A DNA stretch of 64,000 bases, taken from NCBI RefSeq assembly GCF_016741855.1, contig NZ_JAERRH010000012.1, positions 62,001 to 126,000 on the forward strand, read 5' to 3'. The stretch is from Streptomyces musisoli. GTDB taxonomy: Bacteria; Actinomycetota; Actinomycetes; Streptomycetales; Streptomycetaceae. The position numbers and the translations under genes were made by a program. The stretch's first letter is position 1. Every line of letters begins with the position of its first letter. The notes under the pieces are model-generated. The model was given only the letters and a program-made list of their open reading frames with translations, did no database searches and was not told the DNA's origin. Shown here piece after piece: positions 19,220-28,203 of the stretch.

Positions 19220-19468
19220 TCAGGAGCTCGGGTAAACGAACGGCATGACCAGACCGATCAGGGCGAGCGCCTCACAGAAGGCGAAGCCCAGGATCTGGTT
19301 GGCGCGGATGAGGCCGGCCGCCTCGGGCTGGCGGGCCAGGGCCTGCGTGCCGTTACCGAAGATGATGCCGACGCCGACGCCCGGGCCGATCGCGGCGAGG
19401 CCGTAACCGATCGAGCCGAGGTTGCCCTTGATCTCGACGCCGGCGGCAAGGGTCTGGAGAGCGGACAT
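19220..19468 (-). CDS. atpE: F1Fo ATP synthase c subunit (proteolipid)
   Basis: This 82-residue hairpin of two membrane helices (IGYGLAAIGPGVGVGIIFGNG and ILGFAFCEALALIGLVMPFV) is joined by the polar RQP loop (residues 46–48). The proton-carrying carboxylate is Glu66 in FCEALAL. The subunits form the rotating ring of Fo. Gene order atpB–atpE–atpF is canonical. Confidence 0.97.
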   Translation of the reverse strand: MSALQTLAAGVEIKGNLGSIGYGLAAIGPGVGVGIIFGNGTQALARQPEAAGLIRANQILGFAFCEALALIGLVMPFVYPSS

Positions 19469-19540
19469 GCCGGTTCTTCCTTCTCTTTCAATGACCGGTG
19501 GGGGTTGGCCACCGGATGTCTGGGTGGGTGGTCGGGGTGC

Positions 19541-20362
19541 TCAGTGGTGCTCGGCGAGCGCGCCCTGGATGTAGCTGCAGGTCAGCAGTACGAAGACGTA
19601 CGCCTGGACAGCCTGGATGAAGAGCTCGAAGGCGGTCATCACGATGACCATCACGAACGAGACACCGGAGTAGGCGATACCGATGCCGTTCAGCATGTAC
19701 CAGCTGGCGATCGTGAACAGCAGCAGCAGCGTGTGGCCGGCGAACATGTTCGCGAAGAGTCGCACGGCGTGGGTGAAGGGCCGCACCAGCAGGTTCGAGA
19801 AGAACTCGATCGTCATCGACAGCGGCAGCACGGGGCCGAGCGTCTTGTCGTAGCCGGTGAAGTTCTTGAAGGCACCGACGAAACCGTGCCGCTTGAACGT
19901 CAGCGAGACCCAGAGGACGTAGACGATGCCGGCGAGGACCGCAGGGTACGAGATGATCGCCGTGACCGGGAAGGCCGCGACCGGGATGATCGACCAGAGG
20001 TTCATCATCCAGACGAAGAAGAAGAGCGAGACGACGAGCGGGACGTACTTCTCGCCTTCCTTCTTGCCGATGGTCTCGTAGACGACACCCCGACGGACGA
20101 AGTCGTAACCGGCTTCGGCCACCAGCTGGAGCTTGCCCGGGATGACCTTCGGCCTGGCGAAGGCGGCCCAGAAGAAGCCCACGATGATGATGGAACCGAG
20201 GAGCGCCAGCAGCATCGTCTTGTTGAAGTACAAGTTGCTGTCCGCGTCGCCCCAGAGCGGCTTGAACAGGAACGAGTGCAGGCCCGGAGCCGGGAAGCCG
20301 CACCCGTCGAACAGGTGGCAGCTCGTGTCGAAAGCGAGCGTCTGCGTCGGGTCAGCACTCAC
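19541..20362 (-). CDS. atpB: F1Fo ATP synthase a subunit
   Basis: This roughly 273-residue integral membrane subunit forms the proton half-channels. The essential Arg lies in HAVRLFANMFAGHTLLLL, and the last helices (MTAFELFIQAVQAYVFVLLTCSYI) carry the conserved Glu/Gln pair. I set the start at GTG 20362, which is preceded by AAGGAG at ideal spacing; a TTG at 20398 and an ATG at 20377 are in frame but have poorer sites. The N-terminal segment with two Cys (SCHLFDGCGFP) is outside the membrane. It follows atpI and precedes atpE in the operon. Confidence 0.95.
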   Translation of the reverse strand: MSADPTQTLAFDTSCHLFDGCGFPAPGLHSFLFKPLWGDADSNLYFNKTMLLALLGSIIIVGFFWAAFARPKVIPGKLQLVAEAGYDFVRRGVVYETIGKKEGEKYVPLVVSLFFFVWMMNLWSIIPVAAFPVTAIISYPAVLAGIVYVLWVSLTFKRHGFVGAFKNFTGYDKTLGPVLPLSMTIEFFSNLLVRPFTHAVRLFANMFAGHTLLLLFTIASWYMLNGIGIAYSGVSFVMVIVMTAFELFIQAVQAYVFVLLTCSYIQGALAEHH

Positions 20363-20587
20363 CGCGGGCTCCTTCATCGTGGCGCATAGGTACGGCAACC
20401 TCGTTGTGTCGGCGCGGCGTGCGGCCGCGGGTCGGCACGGGACTGGTGTTACGGATGTGGGGGCGGCCGGGGGGCATCGAGCCTCGCGATCGAGCAGGCG
20501 TCAGCTCAGATGCCCGCGCCCGCGATGCCGCAGTTGGCACCGGACGATAGCAGCATCTCTCGTGCGCCTTTATCCCGGCCCTACCTC

Positions 20588-21028
20588 TCACGACGAGTGC
20601 CCTGTCTTCTCGGGCTTGTCGCCCTTCGACGAGGCATCGGGATCGACGTAGAGGATCTTCGCCTTCATGTGCGCACGCGTCTGCGCCGCGATCCACGTCA
20701 GGGTGGCGACCACGAGCGTGATGGCGAAGGCGCGGGGATTGAACAGCGTCGTGTTCTTGAAAAGAGCGACGAAGACGACGAGCAGCAGCAGTTGGGCCGC
20801 GTAGAGCATCAGGCCCATCATCTGGAACAGCTGCGGGAAAGACCTGGCGGTGCGCTGGAGCACGTAGAGCCCGAGTCCCATGAACAGGATCACGACCAGC
20901 GTTCCGACGACGGCTCCGATGGCTCCCTTGCCGCCCGCGACCACACCGCCGACGACGGCGGCAATCGCGCCGGCGACAGCCGTGGGTACGGCGGCCTGGG
21001 CCAGGATCCGGACGTCATTGGACGGCAT
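20588..21028 (-). CDS. atpI: AtpI-like membrane protein, first gene of ATP synthase operon
   Basis: This 146-residue protein has four hydrophobic helices: two N-terminal Ala/Val/Gly-rich ones (AAVPTAVAGAIAAVVGGVVAGG, GAIGAVVGTLVVILFMGLGLYVL) and two in the second half (MMGLMLYAAQLLLLVVFVALF, FAITLVVATLTWIAAQ). The operon position and topology fit AtpI, proposed to help assemble the c-ring. The C-terminus is charged and disordered. Sequence conservation in this family is weak, so the assignment relies partly on position. Confidence 0.88.
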   Translation of the reverse strand: MPSNDVRILAQAAVPTAVAGAIAAVVGGVVAGGKGAIGAVVGTLVVILFMGLGLYVLQRTARSFPQLFQMMGLMLYAAQLLLLVVFVALFKNTTLFNPRAFAITLVVATLTWIAAQTRAHMKAKILYVDPDASSKGDKPEKTGHSS

Positions 21029-21154
21029 GGCGGCAACTCCGCTTTCACAGGGGGCAGGGTGTCGTCATGGACGAGCGTAGTCCCGGGCTGAGTGATCGAG
21101 ACCTCACGCCAATGGACCGTCGCACTCAGGTCCTTCGGCTCTATCCGGGGTTCT

Positions 21155-21170
21155 CGTGAACCGTATCACA
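21155..21170 (-). promoter_or_regulatory. Rex-operator-like palindrome upstream of atpI
   Basis: On the operon strand the site reads TGTGATACGGTTCACG, about 130 bases before the atpI start. It matches the Streptomyces Rex operator form TGTGAAN4TTCACA in 10 of 12 arm positions. Rex represses respiratory genes when NADH/NAD+ is low, and I recall the atp operon among its S. coelicolor targets. Binding here is inference. Confidence 0.55.
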
Positions 21171-21208
21171 AACTATTTGATGAGGTCTTTACCTGCTTGG
21201 TGTGCTTG

Positions 21209-21230
21209 CTGTCACACATGAGAGTGACAG
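21209..21230. promoter_or_regulatory. Inverted repeat upstream of the atp operon
   Basis: Perfect 7-bp arms CTGTCAC and GTGACAG are separated by 8 bases, about 180 bases before atpI and 40 bases upstream of the Rex-like site. It could be a second operator or a small RNA hairpin; no known regulator fits clearly. Confidence 0.35.
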
Positions 21231-21270
21231 TGCCCGTCTGTGCAAAAACCGAGCCGACTTGTCTGGTATT

Positions 21271-21287
21271 GGGGTGCTTCGCTCCCC
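21271..21287 (-). terminator. Hairpin downstream of the wecA-like gene
   Basis: GGGG(T)GC and GC(T)CCCC pair around a TTC loop, about 43 bases after the stop of the wecA-like gene. There is no long T-run, so function as a terminator is likely but unproven. Confidence 0.4.
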
Positions 21288-21329
21288 CACGACTTGGCAA
21301 TGCTCTAGTCAGATTCTTACCTGGCCGTA

Positions 21330-22652
21330 TCAACGGCGATCAACGAAACGCGAACGAGCGCCGATCGCGGTCGCTCCGTTGACGCCCGAGACACCGGCGC
21401 TGACCGGGGCCCGCTCCTCGCTTCCGGAGGCATCCTGCTCCGCGGTCTGCGCGGTCTGCGCTGCCGCGGCCTCGGGAGCCCGGCGCCGCCTCCGGTACCG
21501 CGGCGGCACGAACCGCTGCGCCCACACCGGCACCCGCGGCCTGAAGCGCGGGAGCAGCAGCAGGACCAGCCCGATCGCGCTGAGGAAGACGATGCCCAGC
21601 ACGATCCACATCGACGCCGAGTTGACCGAGTAGGCGAGCGCCCCGAAGGCGATCAGGGCCGACCAGAAGTACATGATCAGCACGGCCCGGCTGTGCGAGT
21701 GGCCGATCTCCAGCAGCCGGTGGTGCAGGTGCCCGCGGTCCGCGGCGAACGGGGACTGGCCGCGCCAGGTGCGCCGGACGATCGCCAGGACCAGGTCCGC
21801 CGTCGGCACCGCGATGATCGTCAGCGGGAGCAGCAGGGGGATGTAGACCGGCACCGTCTGGTGCACGGCCGCCTTCTCCGAACCCGCGTACAGGTTCAGC
21901 GCGTCCGGGTCCACCTGGCCGGTGATGGAGATCGCGCCGGCCGCCAGCACCAGGCCGATCAGCATCGAGCCCGAGTCGCCCATGAAGATCCGCGCGGGAT
22001 GCATGTTGTGCGGCAGGAAGCCCAGGCACATGCCCATCAGGATCGCCGCGAACAGCGTGGCCGGGGCGGCGGCCTCGATGCCGTACGACACCCAGACGCG
22101 GTAGGCGTACAGGAAGAACGCGGCCGCCGCGATGCACACCATGCCGGCGGCGAGGCCGTCCAGGCCGTCCACGAAGTTCACCGCGTTGATCGTGATGACG
22201 ACCAGGGCCACGGTCAGCAGCGTGCCCTGCCACTGGGTGAGGGCGACGTTGCCGACGCCCGGGACGGGCAGCCACAGGATCGTCAGACCCTGCATGACCA
22301 TCACACCCGCGGCGATCATCTGACCGCCCAGCTTGATCAGCGCGTCGATCTCGAACTTGTCGTCCAGGACGCCGATCAGCCAGATCAGGGCGGCGCCGGA
22401 GAGCAGCGCCCGGGGCTCGTTGGACTTGGCGAAGACCTCGTTGAGGTTGGCCAGGTGGTCCGCGACCAGCAGTCCCGAGCACAGGCCGAAGAACATGGCG
22501 ATACCACCGAGGCGCGGAGTGGGTTCCCGGTGCACGTCCCGGGCCCGGATCTCCGGCATCGCCCCGGCCACGATCGCGAACTTCCGTACCGGCCCTGTCA
22601 GCAGGTACGTCACCGCGGCCGTGATGCAGAGCGTCAGCAGGTATTCACGCAC
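21330..22652 (-). CDS. WecA/MraY-type undecaprenyl-phosphate glycosyl-1-phosphate transferase
   Basis: This roughly 440-residue polytopic membrane enzyme of the polyprenyl-phosphate hexose-1-phosphate transferase family moves a HexNAc-1-phosphate from a UDP-sugar to undecaprenyl phosphate. Characteristic segments are the cytoplasmic DVHREPTPRLGG loop, the GVLDDKFEID acidic motif, VNFVDGLDGLAAG, the MGDSGSMLIG motif and the late basic loop RGHLHHRLLEIGHSHSRAVL, as in WecA/TagO rather than MraY. I prefer the GTG at 22652 (GGGGA upstream); a GTG four codons earlier (22664) is possible. The last ~70 residues are Arg/Ala-rich and disordered. It is likely to initiate a teichoic- or teichulosonic-type wall polymer or other glycopolymer. 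Confidence 0.92.
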   Translation of the reverse strand: MREYLLTLCITAAVTYLLTGPVRKFAIVAGAMPEIRARDVHREPTPRLGGIAMFFGLCSGLLVADHLANLNEVFAKSNEPRALLSGAALIWLIGVLDDKFEIDALIKLGGQMIAAGVMVMQGLTILWLPVPGVGNVALTQWQGTLLTVALVVITINAVNFVDGLDGLAAGMVCIAAAAFFLYAYRVWVSYGIEAAAPATLFAAILMGMCLGFLPHNMHPARIFMGDSGSMLIGLVLAAGAISITGQVDPDALNLYAGSEKAAVHQTVPVYIPLLLPLTIIAVPTADLVLAIVRRTWRGQSPFAADRGHLHHRLLEIGHSHSRAVLIMYFWSALIAFGALAYSVNSASMWIVLGIVFLSAIGLVLLLLPRFRPRVPVWAQRFVPPRYRRRRRAPEAAAAQTAQTAEQDASGSEERAPVSAGVSGVNGATAIGARSRFVDRR

Positions 22653-22833
22653 GGGCTTCCCCACAGGTCTCGCTGGCCATCACAGCCCCACACCCTAGCG
22701 ACGGATGCATATGAATGAGGACTGCCGGGTAGCGACGATGGTTGCACGCAAGGCTGTGTGCCCCGCTCCGCGGCGGTCCGCGAAGGTCCACAACGGGACA
22801 CATCAGGGTGTACGGAACTGCGCCTACCCGCGC

Positions 22834-24072
22834 TCAGCCGGGATACGGCGGAAACTGGCCGGCGAGTGCGCGCACCTCCTCACGCGCCGCGGCCGGCTCC
22901 GTCGCGCCCCGCAGCACGGCCGCCAGCAGCGCCGCGATCCGCACCATCTCCGGCTCCCCCATGCCCTGCGTTGTCACCGCGGCCGTGCCCAGGCGCAGCC
23001 CGCGGCCGTCGCCGTGCGGCAGCACGCAGCAGTCCAGCACCAGGCCGGCCGCCAGCAGCCGGCCGCGCGCGGTACGGCCGTCCACGCCGAGCGGGGCCGG
23101 GTCCGCGGTGATCAGATGGGTGTCCGTGCCGCCGGTGGTGACGACCAGCCCCTCCGCGGCCAGGTGACCGGCGAGGACCCGGGCGTTGGCGACCACCTGA
23201 TGGGCGTACACGGTGAAGGCCGGCGCCGCCGCCTCGCCGAACGCGACGGCCTTGGCGGCGATGGTGTGCATCTGGGCGCCGCCCTGGGTGAAGGGGAAGA
23301 CGGCCCGGTCGACGCGCTCGGCCAGCTCGGCCCCGCACAGGAGCATCCCGCCGCGCGGACCGCGCAGCACCTTGTGGGTGGTGGCGCACACGACGTCCGC
23401 GTACGGCACCGGGTTGGGCGCCGCTCCCCCGGCGACCAGCCCGATCGGATGGGCCGCGTCCGCGATCAGATACGCCCCGACCTCGTCCGCGACCTCGCGG
23501 AAGTAGGCGTAGTCGATGTGGCGGGGGTAGGCGATGGAGCCGCACACGATGGCCTTGGGCCGGTGGTTCCGGGCCAGGTGGCGCACCTGGTCGTGGTCGA
23601 TCAGCCCGGTCTCGGCGTCGACGCCGTAGCCGACGAAGTCGAACCAGCGGCCGGAGAAGTTCGCCGGCGAGCCGTGGGTGAGATGGCCGCCGTGGGGCAG
23701 GCCGAGGGCGAGGACGGTGTCGCCGGGGCGCAGCAGGGCGGCGTAGGCGGCCAGGACGGCCGAGGAGCCGGAGTGCGGCTGGACGTTGGCGTGCTCGGCG
23801 CCGAACAGGGCCCTGGCCCGGTCGACGGCGGCGCGTTCGGCGACGTCGACGATCTCGCAGCCGCCGTGGTGGCGGGCACCCGGATAGCCCTCGGCGTACT
23901 TGTTGGCGAGCGGTGAGCCGAGGGCGGCGAGCACGGCCGGCGAGCAGAAGTTCTCGGCGGCGATCAGCTGGAGCGTCGTGGACTGCCGGGTCAGCTCCCC
24001 GAGCAGGATCTCGGCCATCGCCGGGTCCTGCCGCCGCAGGACATCGGTCTCGTGAGCGGTGGTGACCGACAT
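22834..24072 (-). CDS. glyA: Serine hydroxymethyltransferase-family PLP enzyme
   Basis: This 412-residue fold-type I PLP enzyme of the SHMT family has LIAAENFCSPAVLAALGSPLANKYAEGYPG, matching the substrate/folate region, and the cofactor Asp in IADAAHPIGLVAGG. The Schiff-base Lys is K234 in TTHKVLRGPRGG, the SHMT signature in slightly altered form (canonical TTTHKTLRGPRGG). The changes (DAAHP for DMAHI) suggest a divergent SHMT2-like enzyme; a principal GlyA probably exists elsewhere. It would interconvert serine and glycine with tetrahydrofolate or act on a related beta-hydroxy amino acid. ATG 24072 has GGAG upstream. Confidence 0.85.
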   Translation of the reverse strand: MSVTTAHETDVLRRQDPAMAEILLGELTRQSTTLQLIAAENFCSPAVLAALGSPLANKYAEGYPGARHHGGCEIVDVAERAAVDRARALFGAEHANVQPHSGSSAVLAAYAALLRPGDTVLALGLPHGGHLTHGSPANFSGRWFDFVGYGVDAETGLIDHDQVRHLARNHRPKAIVCGSIAYPRHIDYAYFREVADEVGAYLIADAAHPIGLVAGGAAPNPVPYADVVCATTHKVLRGPRGGMLLCGAELAERVDRAVFPFTQGGAQMHTIAAKAVAFGEAAAPAFTVYAHQVVANARVLAGHLAAEGLVVTTGGTDTHLITADPAPLGVDGRTARGRLLAAGLVLDCCVLPHGDGRGLRLGTAAVTTQGMGEPEMVRIAALLAAVLRGATEPAAAREEVRALAGQFPPYPG

Positions 24073-24400
24073 GGCGGGCTCCGGGCGGTCGACGGTGACG
24101 TATCCCCAATGTAGGCCCGGGGTACGGCCGACGCGCGACCGTTACCGCCGTTGATGTCCGTTTCCCCACCCGTACGCGCGCGGGTCCGTCCCGGATGCGC
24201 GGGTGCGGGTGGGTCCGTCCCGGGTGCGGATCCTCCCGGATGCGCGGGTGCGTGTGCGTCCGTCCCGGTGCGGGTCTTCCCGGATGCGTCCCGGGTGCGG
24301 GTCTTCCCGGATGCGTCCCGGGTGGGTGCGGGTCCGTCCCGGGTGGGTGCGTGGGCTCGCCGGGCAGGCGCGGTCCGTCCCGGGTGGGCGGGGGTCCGTC
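24073..24400. other. Repeat-filled gap between glyA-like and phosphatase genes
   Basis: This 328-base gap has no gene. The left part should contain the glyA-like promoter; from 24181 it is a degenerate G+C-rich tandem repeat annotated separately. Confidence 0.7.
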
Positions 24401-24401
24401 C
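24181..24401. repeat. Degenerate G+C-rich tandem repeats
   Basis: Variants of GGTGCGGGTCTTCCCGGATG and CCGTCCCGGGTGGGTGCG recur about nine times; one 26-base unit occurs twice without change in tandem (around 24287–24338). The array ends at the stop codon of the phosphatase-like gene. It is probably a replication-slippage product. Confidence 0.75.
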
Positions 24402-25078
24402 TAGGTGTGTGCGGTCACGCCCGTCAGCGCGGTGACGACCGGGTCCAGCGCGTCTCGTATCTCGTCGCCGATGGACCGGAAGAAGGGCAGCGGGGCGCCG
24501 TAGGGGTCGTACACCTCGTCCGCCTCGGCGGTCGGGGCGAGCAGCCAGCCGCGCAGGGCCGCGGCCGCCCGCACCAGCGCCCGGGCCCGCAGTACCACGC
24601 CGTCCTCGAGCGGCGGCAGCGTGGCCGGATCTATCGCACGGACCAGGCGGGTGAACTCCTTCAGGGTGAAGGTGCGCAGCCCCGCCGAATGGCCCATGGA
24701 GATGACCTGGGCGCGGTGGTCGCGGGTGGCGGTCAGCACCAGGTCGGCCATGATCACGTGCTCGTCCAGCAGCTCCCGGCCGACGAAGCCGGTGGCGTCC
24801 GCGCCGAACTCGCCCAGCACGGCCTCCGCGTTGGCCTCCATGGGCGCGCCCTCGTGTCCCCACGTGCCGGCGCTCTCCACGACCAGCCCGCCGCCGAGTA
24901 CGCCGAGCCGCTCCGCGACGAAATGGCGGGTCAGCCGCTCGGTGATGGGCGAGCGGCACACATTGCCGGTGCTGACGTGGAGGATGCGGAAGGTGTCGCG
25001 GGGGAACCCGAACGTCGTCGTCTCCTCCGCGCTGAAGCCCCCGCCGCCTATGCCACGCCCCGCTTCAGGGGCCGTCAA
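24401..25078 (-). CDS. Low-molecular-weight protein-tyrosine-phosphatase homologue with Ser in place of the catalytic Cys
   Basis: This 225-residue protein has the LMW-PTP fold, recognised by the N-terminal P-loop LHVSTGNVCRSP and the general-acid loop YDPYGAPLPFF. In active enzymes the loop reads V/F-C-T-G-N-x-C-R-S-P with Cys as nucleophile; here residue 36 is Ser (codon AGC), while Arg42 and the acid Asp are kept. It may therefore be a phosphate/phosphotyrosine-binding pseudophosphatase or use Ser. The TTG start overlaps the stop of the Sua5 gene (TTGA) and has GAGG upstream, so the two are co-translated. In related genomes this neighbour is annotated as a tyrosine phosphatase; sequence here argues for caution. 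Confidence 0.85.
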   Translation of the reverse strand: MTAPEAGRGIGGGGFSAEETTTFGFPRDTFRILHVSTGNVCRSPITERLTRHFVAERLGVLGGGLVVESAGTWGHEGAPMEANAEAVLGEFGADATGFVGRELLDEHVIMADLVLTATRDHRAQVISMGHSAGLRTFTLKEFTRLVRAIDPATLPPLEDGVVLRARALVRAAAALRGWLLAPTAEADEVYDPYGAPLPFFRSIGDEIRDALDPVVTALTGVTAHT

Positions 25079-25722
25079 TTCGCCACCTCAAGGTCGGGTA
25101 CGACCTTGCGCAGCTCCTCCGCGGAGAGCGCGCCCTCGCGCAGCAGCAGCGGCACCCGGCGGGAGACGTCCACGATGGACGACGGAACGTTGCCCGGGGT
25201 GGGGCCGCCGTCGAGGTAGACGGAGACGGAGTCGCCGAGCATCTCCTGCGCGGCGTCGCAGTCCTCCGGCGCCGGGTGGCCGGTGAGGTTGGCCGAGGAC
25301 ACGGCCATGGGGCCGACCTCGGTGAGCAGCTCGATGGCGACGGGGTGCAGCGGCATGCGCACGGCGACCGTGCCCCGGGTGTCGCCGAGGTCCCACTGGA
25401 GGGACGGCTGGTGCTTGGCGACGAGCGTCAGGGCACCCGGCCAGAACGCGTCGACCAGCTCCCAGGCCAGCTCGGAGAAGTCCGTGACGAGGCCGTGCAG
25501 GGTGTTCGGCGAGCCGATGAGGACGGGGGTGGGCATGTTGCGGCCCCGGCCCTTGGCCCCGAGCAGGTCGGCGACGGCCTCCGAGGAGAACGCGTCGGCG
25601 CCGATGCCGTACACCGTGTCGGTCGGCAGCACCACCAGTTCGCCCCGGCGGACGGCGGACGCGGCCTCGCGCAGACCCGTCACGCGGTCGGTCGCGTCAT
25701 TGGTGTCGTATCGCCGTGCCAT
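25075..25722 (-). CDS. L-threonylcarbamoyladenylate synthase (Sua5/YciO/YrdC)
   Basis: This 215-residue enzyme makes threonylcarbamoyl-AMP from threonine, bicarbonate and ATP, the first step of the t6A37 modification of tRNAs reading ANN codons. Conserved segments are the N-terminal GELVVLPTDTVYGIGADAF, AKGRGRNMPTPVLIGS, FWPGALTLVAKHQPSLQW, VAVRMPLHP and MAVSSANLTGHPAP. It has the short single-domain (YrdC) length plus a C-terminal extension. It lies directly downstream of prmC on the same strand, as in many actinobacteria. Confidence 0.93.
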   Translation of the reverse strand: MARRYDTNDATDRVTGLREAASAVRRGELVVLPTDTVYGIGADAFSSEAVADLLGAKGRGRNMPTPVLIGSPNTLHGLVTDFSELAWELVDAFWPGALTLVAKHQPSLQWDLGDTRGTVAVRMPLHPVAIELLTEVGPMAVSSANLTGHPAPEDCDAAQEMLGDSVSVYLDGGPTPGNVPSSIVDVSRRVPLLLREGALSAEELRKVVPDLEVAN

Positions 25723-25774
25723 GTCTAGCGGGCCTCCTCGTACACGGACTGCGGGGTTGAAGACTGCGGGGCGG

Positions 25775-26620
25775 TCACGGCAGCGCCTTGCGGGCGGTGG
25801 CGAAGCGTGGCCTGTTGTTGAGGTCCGGGTGGTCGGCCGCGTCGGCCCAGCCCCGCTCCTCGGTGAAGATCCACGGCACCTGGCCGCCCTGGGTGTCGGC
25901 GTGCTCGATCACGACGACTCCGCCGGGGCGCAGCAGCCGGTGCGCGGTGCGCTCGATGCCCCGGATGAGGTCGAGTCCGTCCTCGCCGGAGAACAGCGCC
26001 AGCTCGGGGTCGTAGTCGCGGGCCTCCGGGGCGACGTACTCCCACTCGGTGAGCGGGATGTACGGCGGGTTGGAGATGACCAGGTCGACCTGGCCGTCCA
26101 GGTCCGGGAAGGCGGTGAGGGCGTCGCCCTGGCGCAGGTCGACCCGCGATCCGGCCACGTTCTTCCGCGTCCACACGAGGGCGTCCTCGGACAGCTCCAC
26201 GGCGTGCACGCGGGAACGCGGCACCTCCTGGGCGAGGGCGAGCGCGATGGCGCCGGAGCCGGTGCACAGGTCGACGATGCACGGCTCGACGACGTCCATG
26301 GCGCGGACCGCGTCTATGGCCCAGCCGACCACGGACTCGGTCTCCGGCCTGGGCACGAACACCCCCGGCCCGACCTGGAGTTCCAGGTACCGGAAGTAGG
26401 CCCGGCCGGTGATGTGCTGAAGCGGCTCGCGCTGCTCGCGCCGGGCGATGACCTCCCAGTACCGGGCGTCGAAGTCGGCGTCCTTCACGGAGTGCAGTTG
26501 GCTGCGCTTCACGCCGTGCACGAACGCGGCCAGCTCCTCCGCGTCGGTGCGCGGCGAGGGCACGCCGGCGTCGGCCAGCCGCTGGGTGGCCTGGGCCACC
26601 TCGGCGAGCAGCAGGTTCAC
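25775..26620 (-). CDS. prmC: Release factor glutamine methyltransferase PrmC (HemK)
   Basis: This 281-residue SAM-dependent N5-glutamine methyltransferase modifies the GGQ Gln of release factors. The N-terminal helical bundle (residues ~1–75) recognises the factor. The methyltransferase domain shows motif I VDLCTGSGAIALALA (116–130), VELSEDA, and the active-site NPPY at 184–187 in VISNPPYIPL. The start is GTG at 26620 with GGAGG seven bases upstream. It follows prfA, its substrate gene, in the same operon, which is a classic association. Confidence 0.96.
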   Translation of the reverse strand: MNLLLAEVAQATQRLADAGVPSPRTDAEELAAFVHGVKRSQLHSVKDADFDARYWEVIARREQREPLQHITGRAYFRYLELQVGPGVFVPRPETESVVGWAIDAVRAMDVVEPCIVDLCTGSGAIALALAQEVPRSRVHAVELSEDALVWTRKNVAGSRVDLRQGDALTAFPDLDGQVDLVISNPPYIPLTEWEYVAPEARDYDPELALFSGEDGLDLIRGIERTAHRLLRPGGVVVIEHADTQGGQVPWIFTEERGWADAADHPDLNNRPRFATARKALP

Positions 26621-26655
26621 GCGAGTCCTCCGTGTCGTACTGGTGCGTACGTGTG

Positions 26656-27732
<1,077 letters not shown>

Positions 27733-27773
27733 CTTGGGCTCCTGTACTGCGGTGAAGGGAAGGGCGGGCGACC

Positions 27774-27826
27774 AAAAACGCCGGTCCCGGGCACACCCCC
27801 GGTAAGGGTGCGGCCGTGGACCGGCG
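27774..27826 (-). terminator. Rho-independent terminator after rpmE
   Basis: A 9-bp stem CGCCGGTCC/GGACCGGCG with a 30-base, internally structured loop is followed at once by TTTTT on the '-' strand. It sits 13 bases after the rpmE stop, separating it from prfA. Confidence 0.8.
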
Positions 27827-27838
27827 ATATGGGGCTCG

Positions 27839-28060
27839 CTACTTCTTGGAGCCGGCAGCCTTGCCGAAGCGGGCCTCGAAGCGGGCCACACGGCCACCGG
27901 TGTCGAGGATCTTCTGCTTGCCCGTGTAGAACGGGTGGCACTCGGAGCAGACCTCGGCCCGGATGGTGCCGGACTCGATGGTGCTGCGGGTGGTGAACGA
28001 CGCGCCACAGGTGCAGCTGACCTGCGTCTCGACGTACGCGGGGTGGATGTCGCGCTTCAA
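27839..28060 (-). CDS. rpmE: 50S ribosomal protein L31 (zinc-binding C+ type)
   Basis: This 73-residue L31 begins at TTG (28060) with AGGAG at good spacing. The four-Cys zinc site is visible as SCTCGASF and VCSECHPFYTG, so this is the zinc-containing C+ paralogue; streptomycetes usually also have a Zur-regulated C- form elsewhere. The ending HPFYTGKQKILDTGGRVARFEARFG is canonical. It has its own terminator before prfA. Confidence 0.96.
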   Translation of the reverse strand: MKRDIHPAYVETQVSCTCGASFTTRSTIESGTIRAEVCSECHPFYTGKQKILDTGGRVARFEARFGKAAGSKK

Positions 28061-28203
28061 GGTGTCTCCTAGGTTTCGGGAGGGCGCCGGGTCGCCGCCG
28101 CGGGATGCGGGAGCGTGAACCGGAGCCGACGTACCAGTCTGCCAGGACTGGGGCCATCCACCCAAACCGGGGGTGCGGTTGTTCTATTCCCGGGGGTGGG
28201 CGG

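Larger units (their letters stand above)
21029..21329. other. atp operon upstream region
   Basis: This 301-base AT-richer gap separates atpI from the wecA-like gene (both '-'). It holds the wecA-like terminator at its right edge, a 7-bp inverted repeat, a Rex-operator-like site and, by inference, the atp promoter. No coding frame is convincing. Confidence 0.7.
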
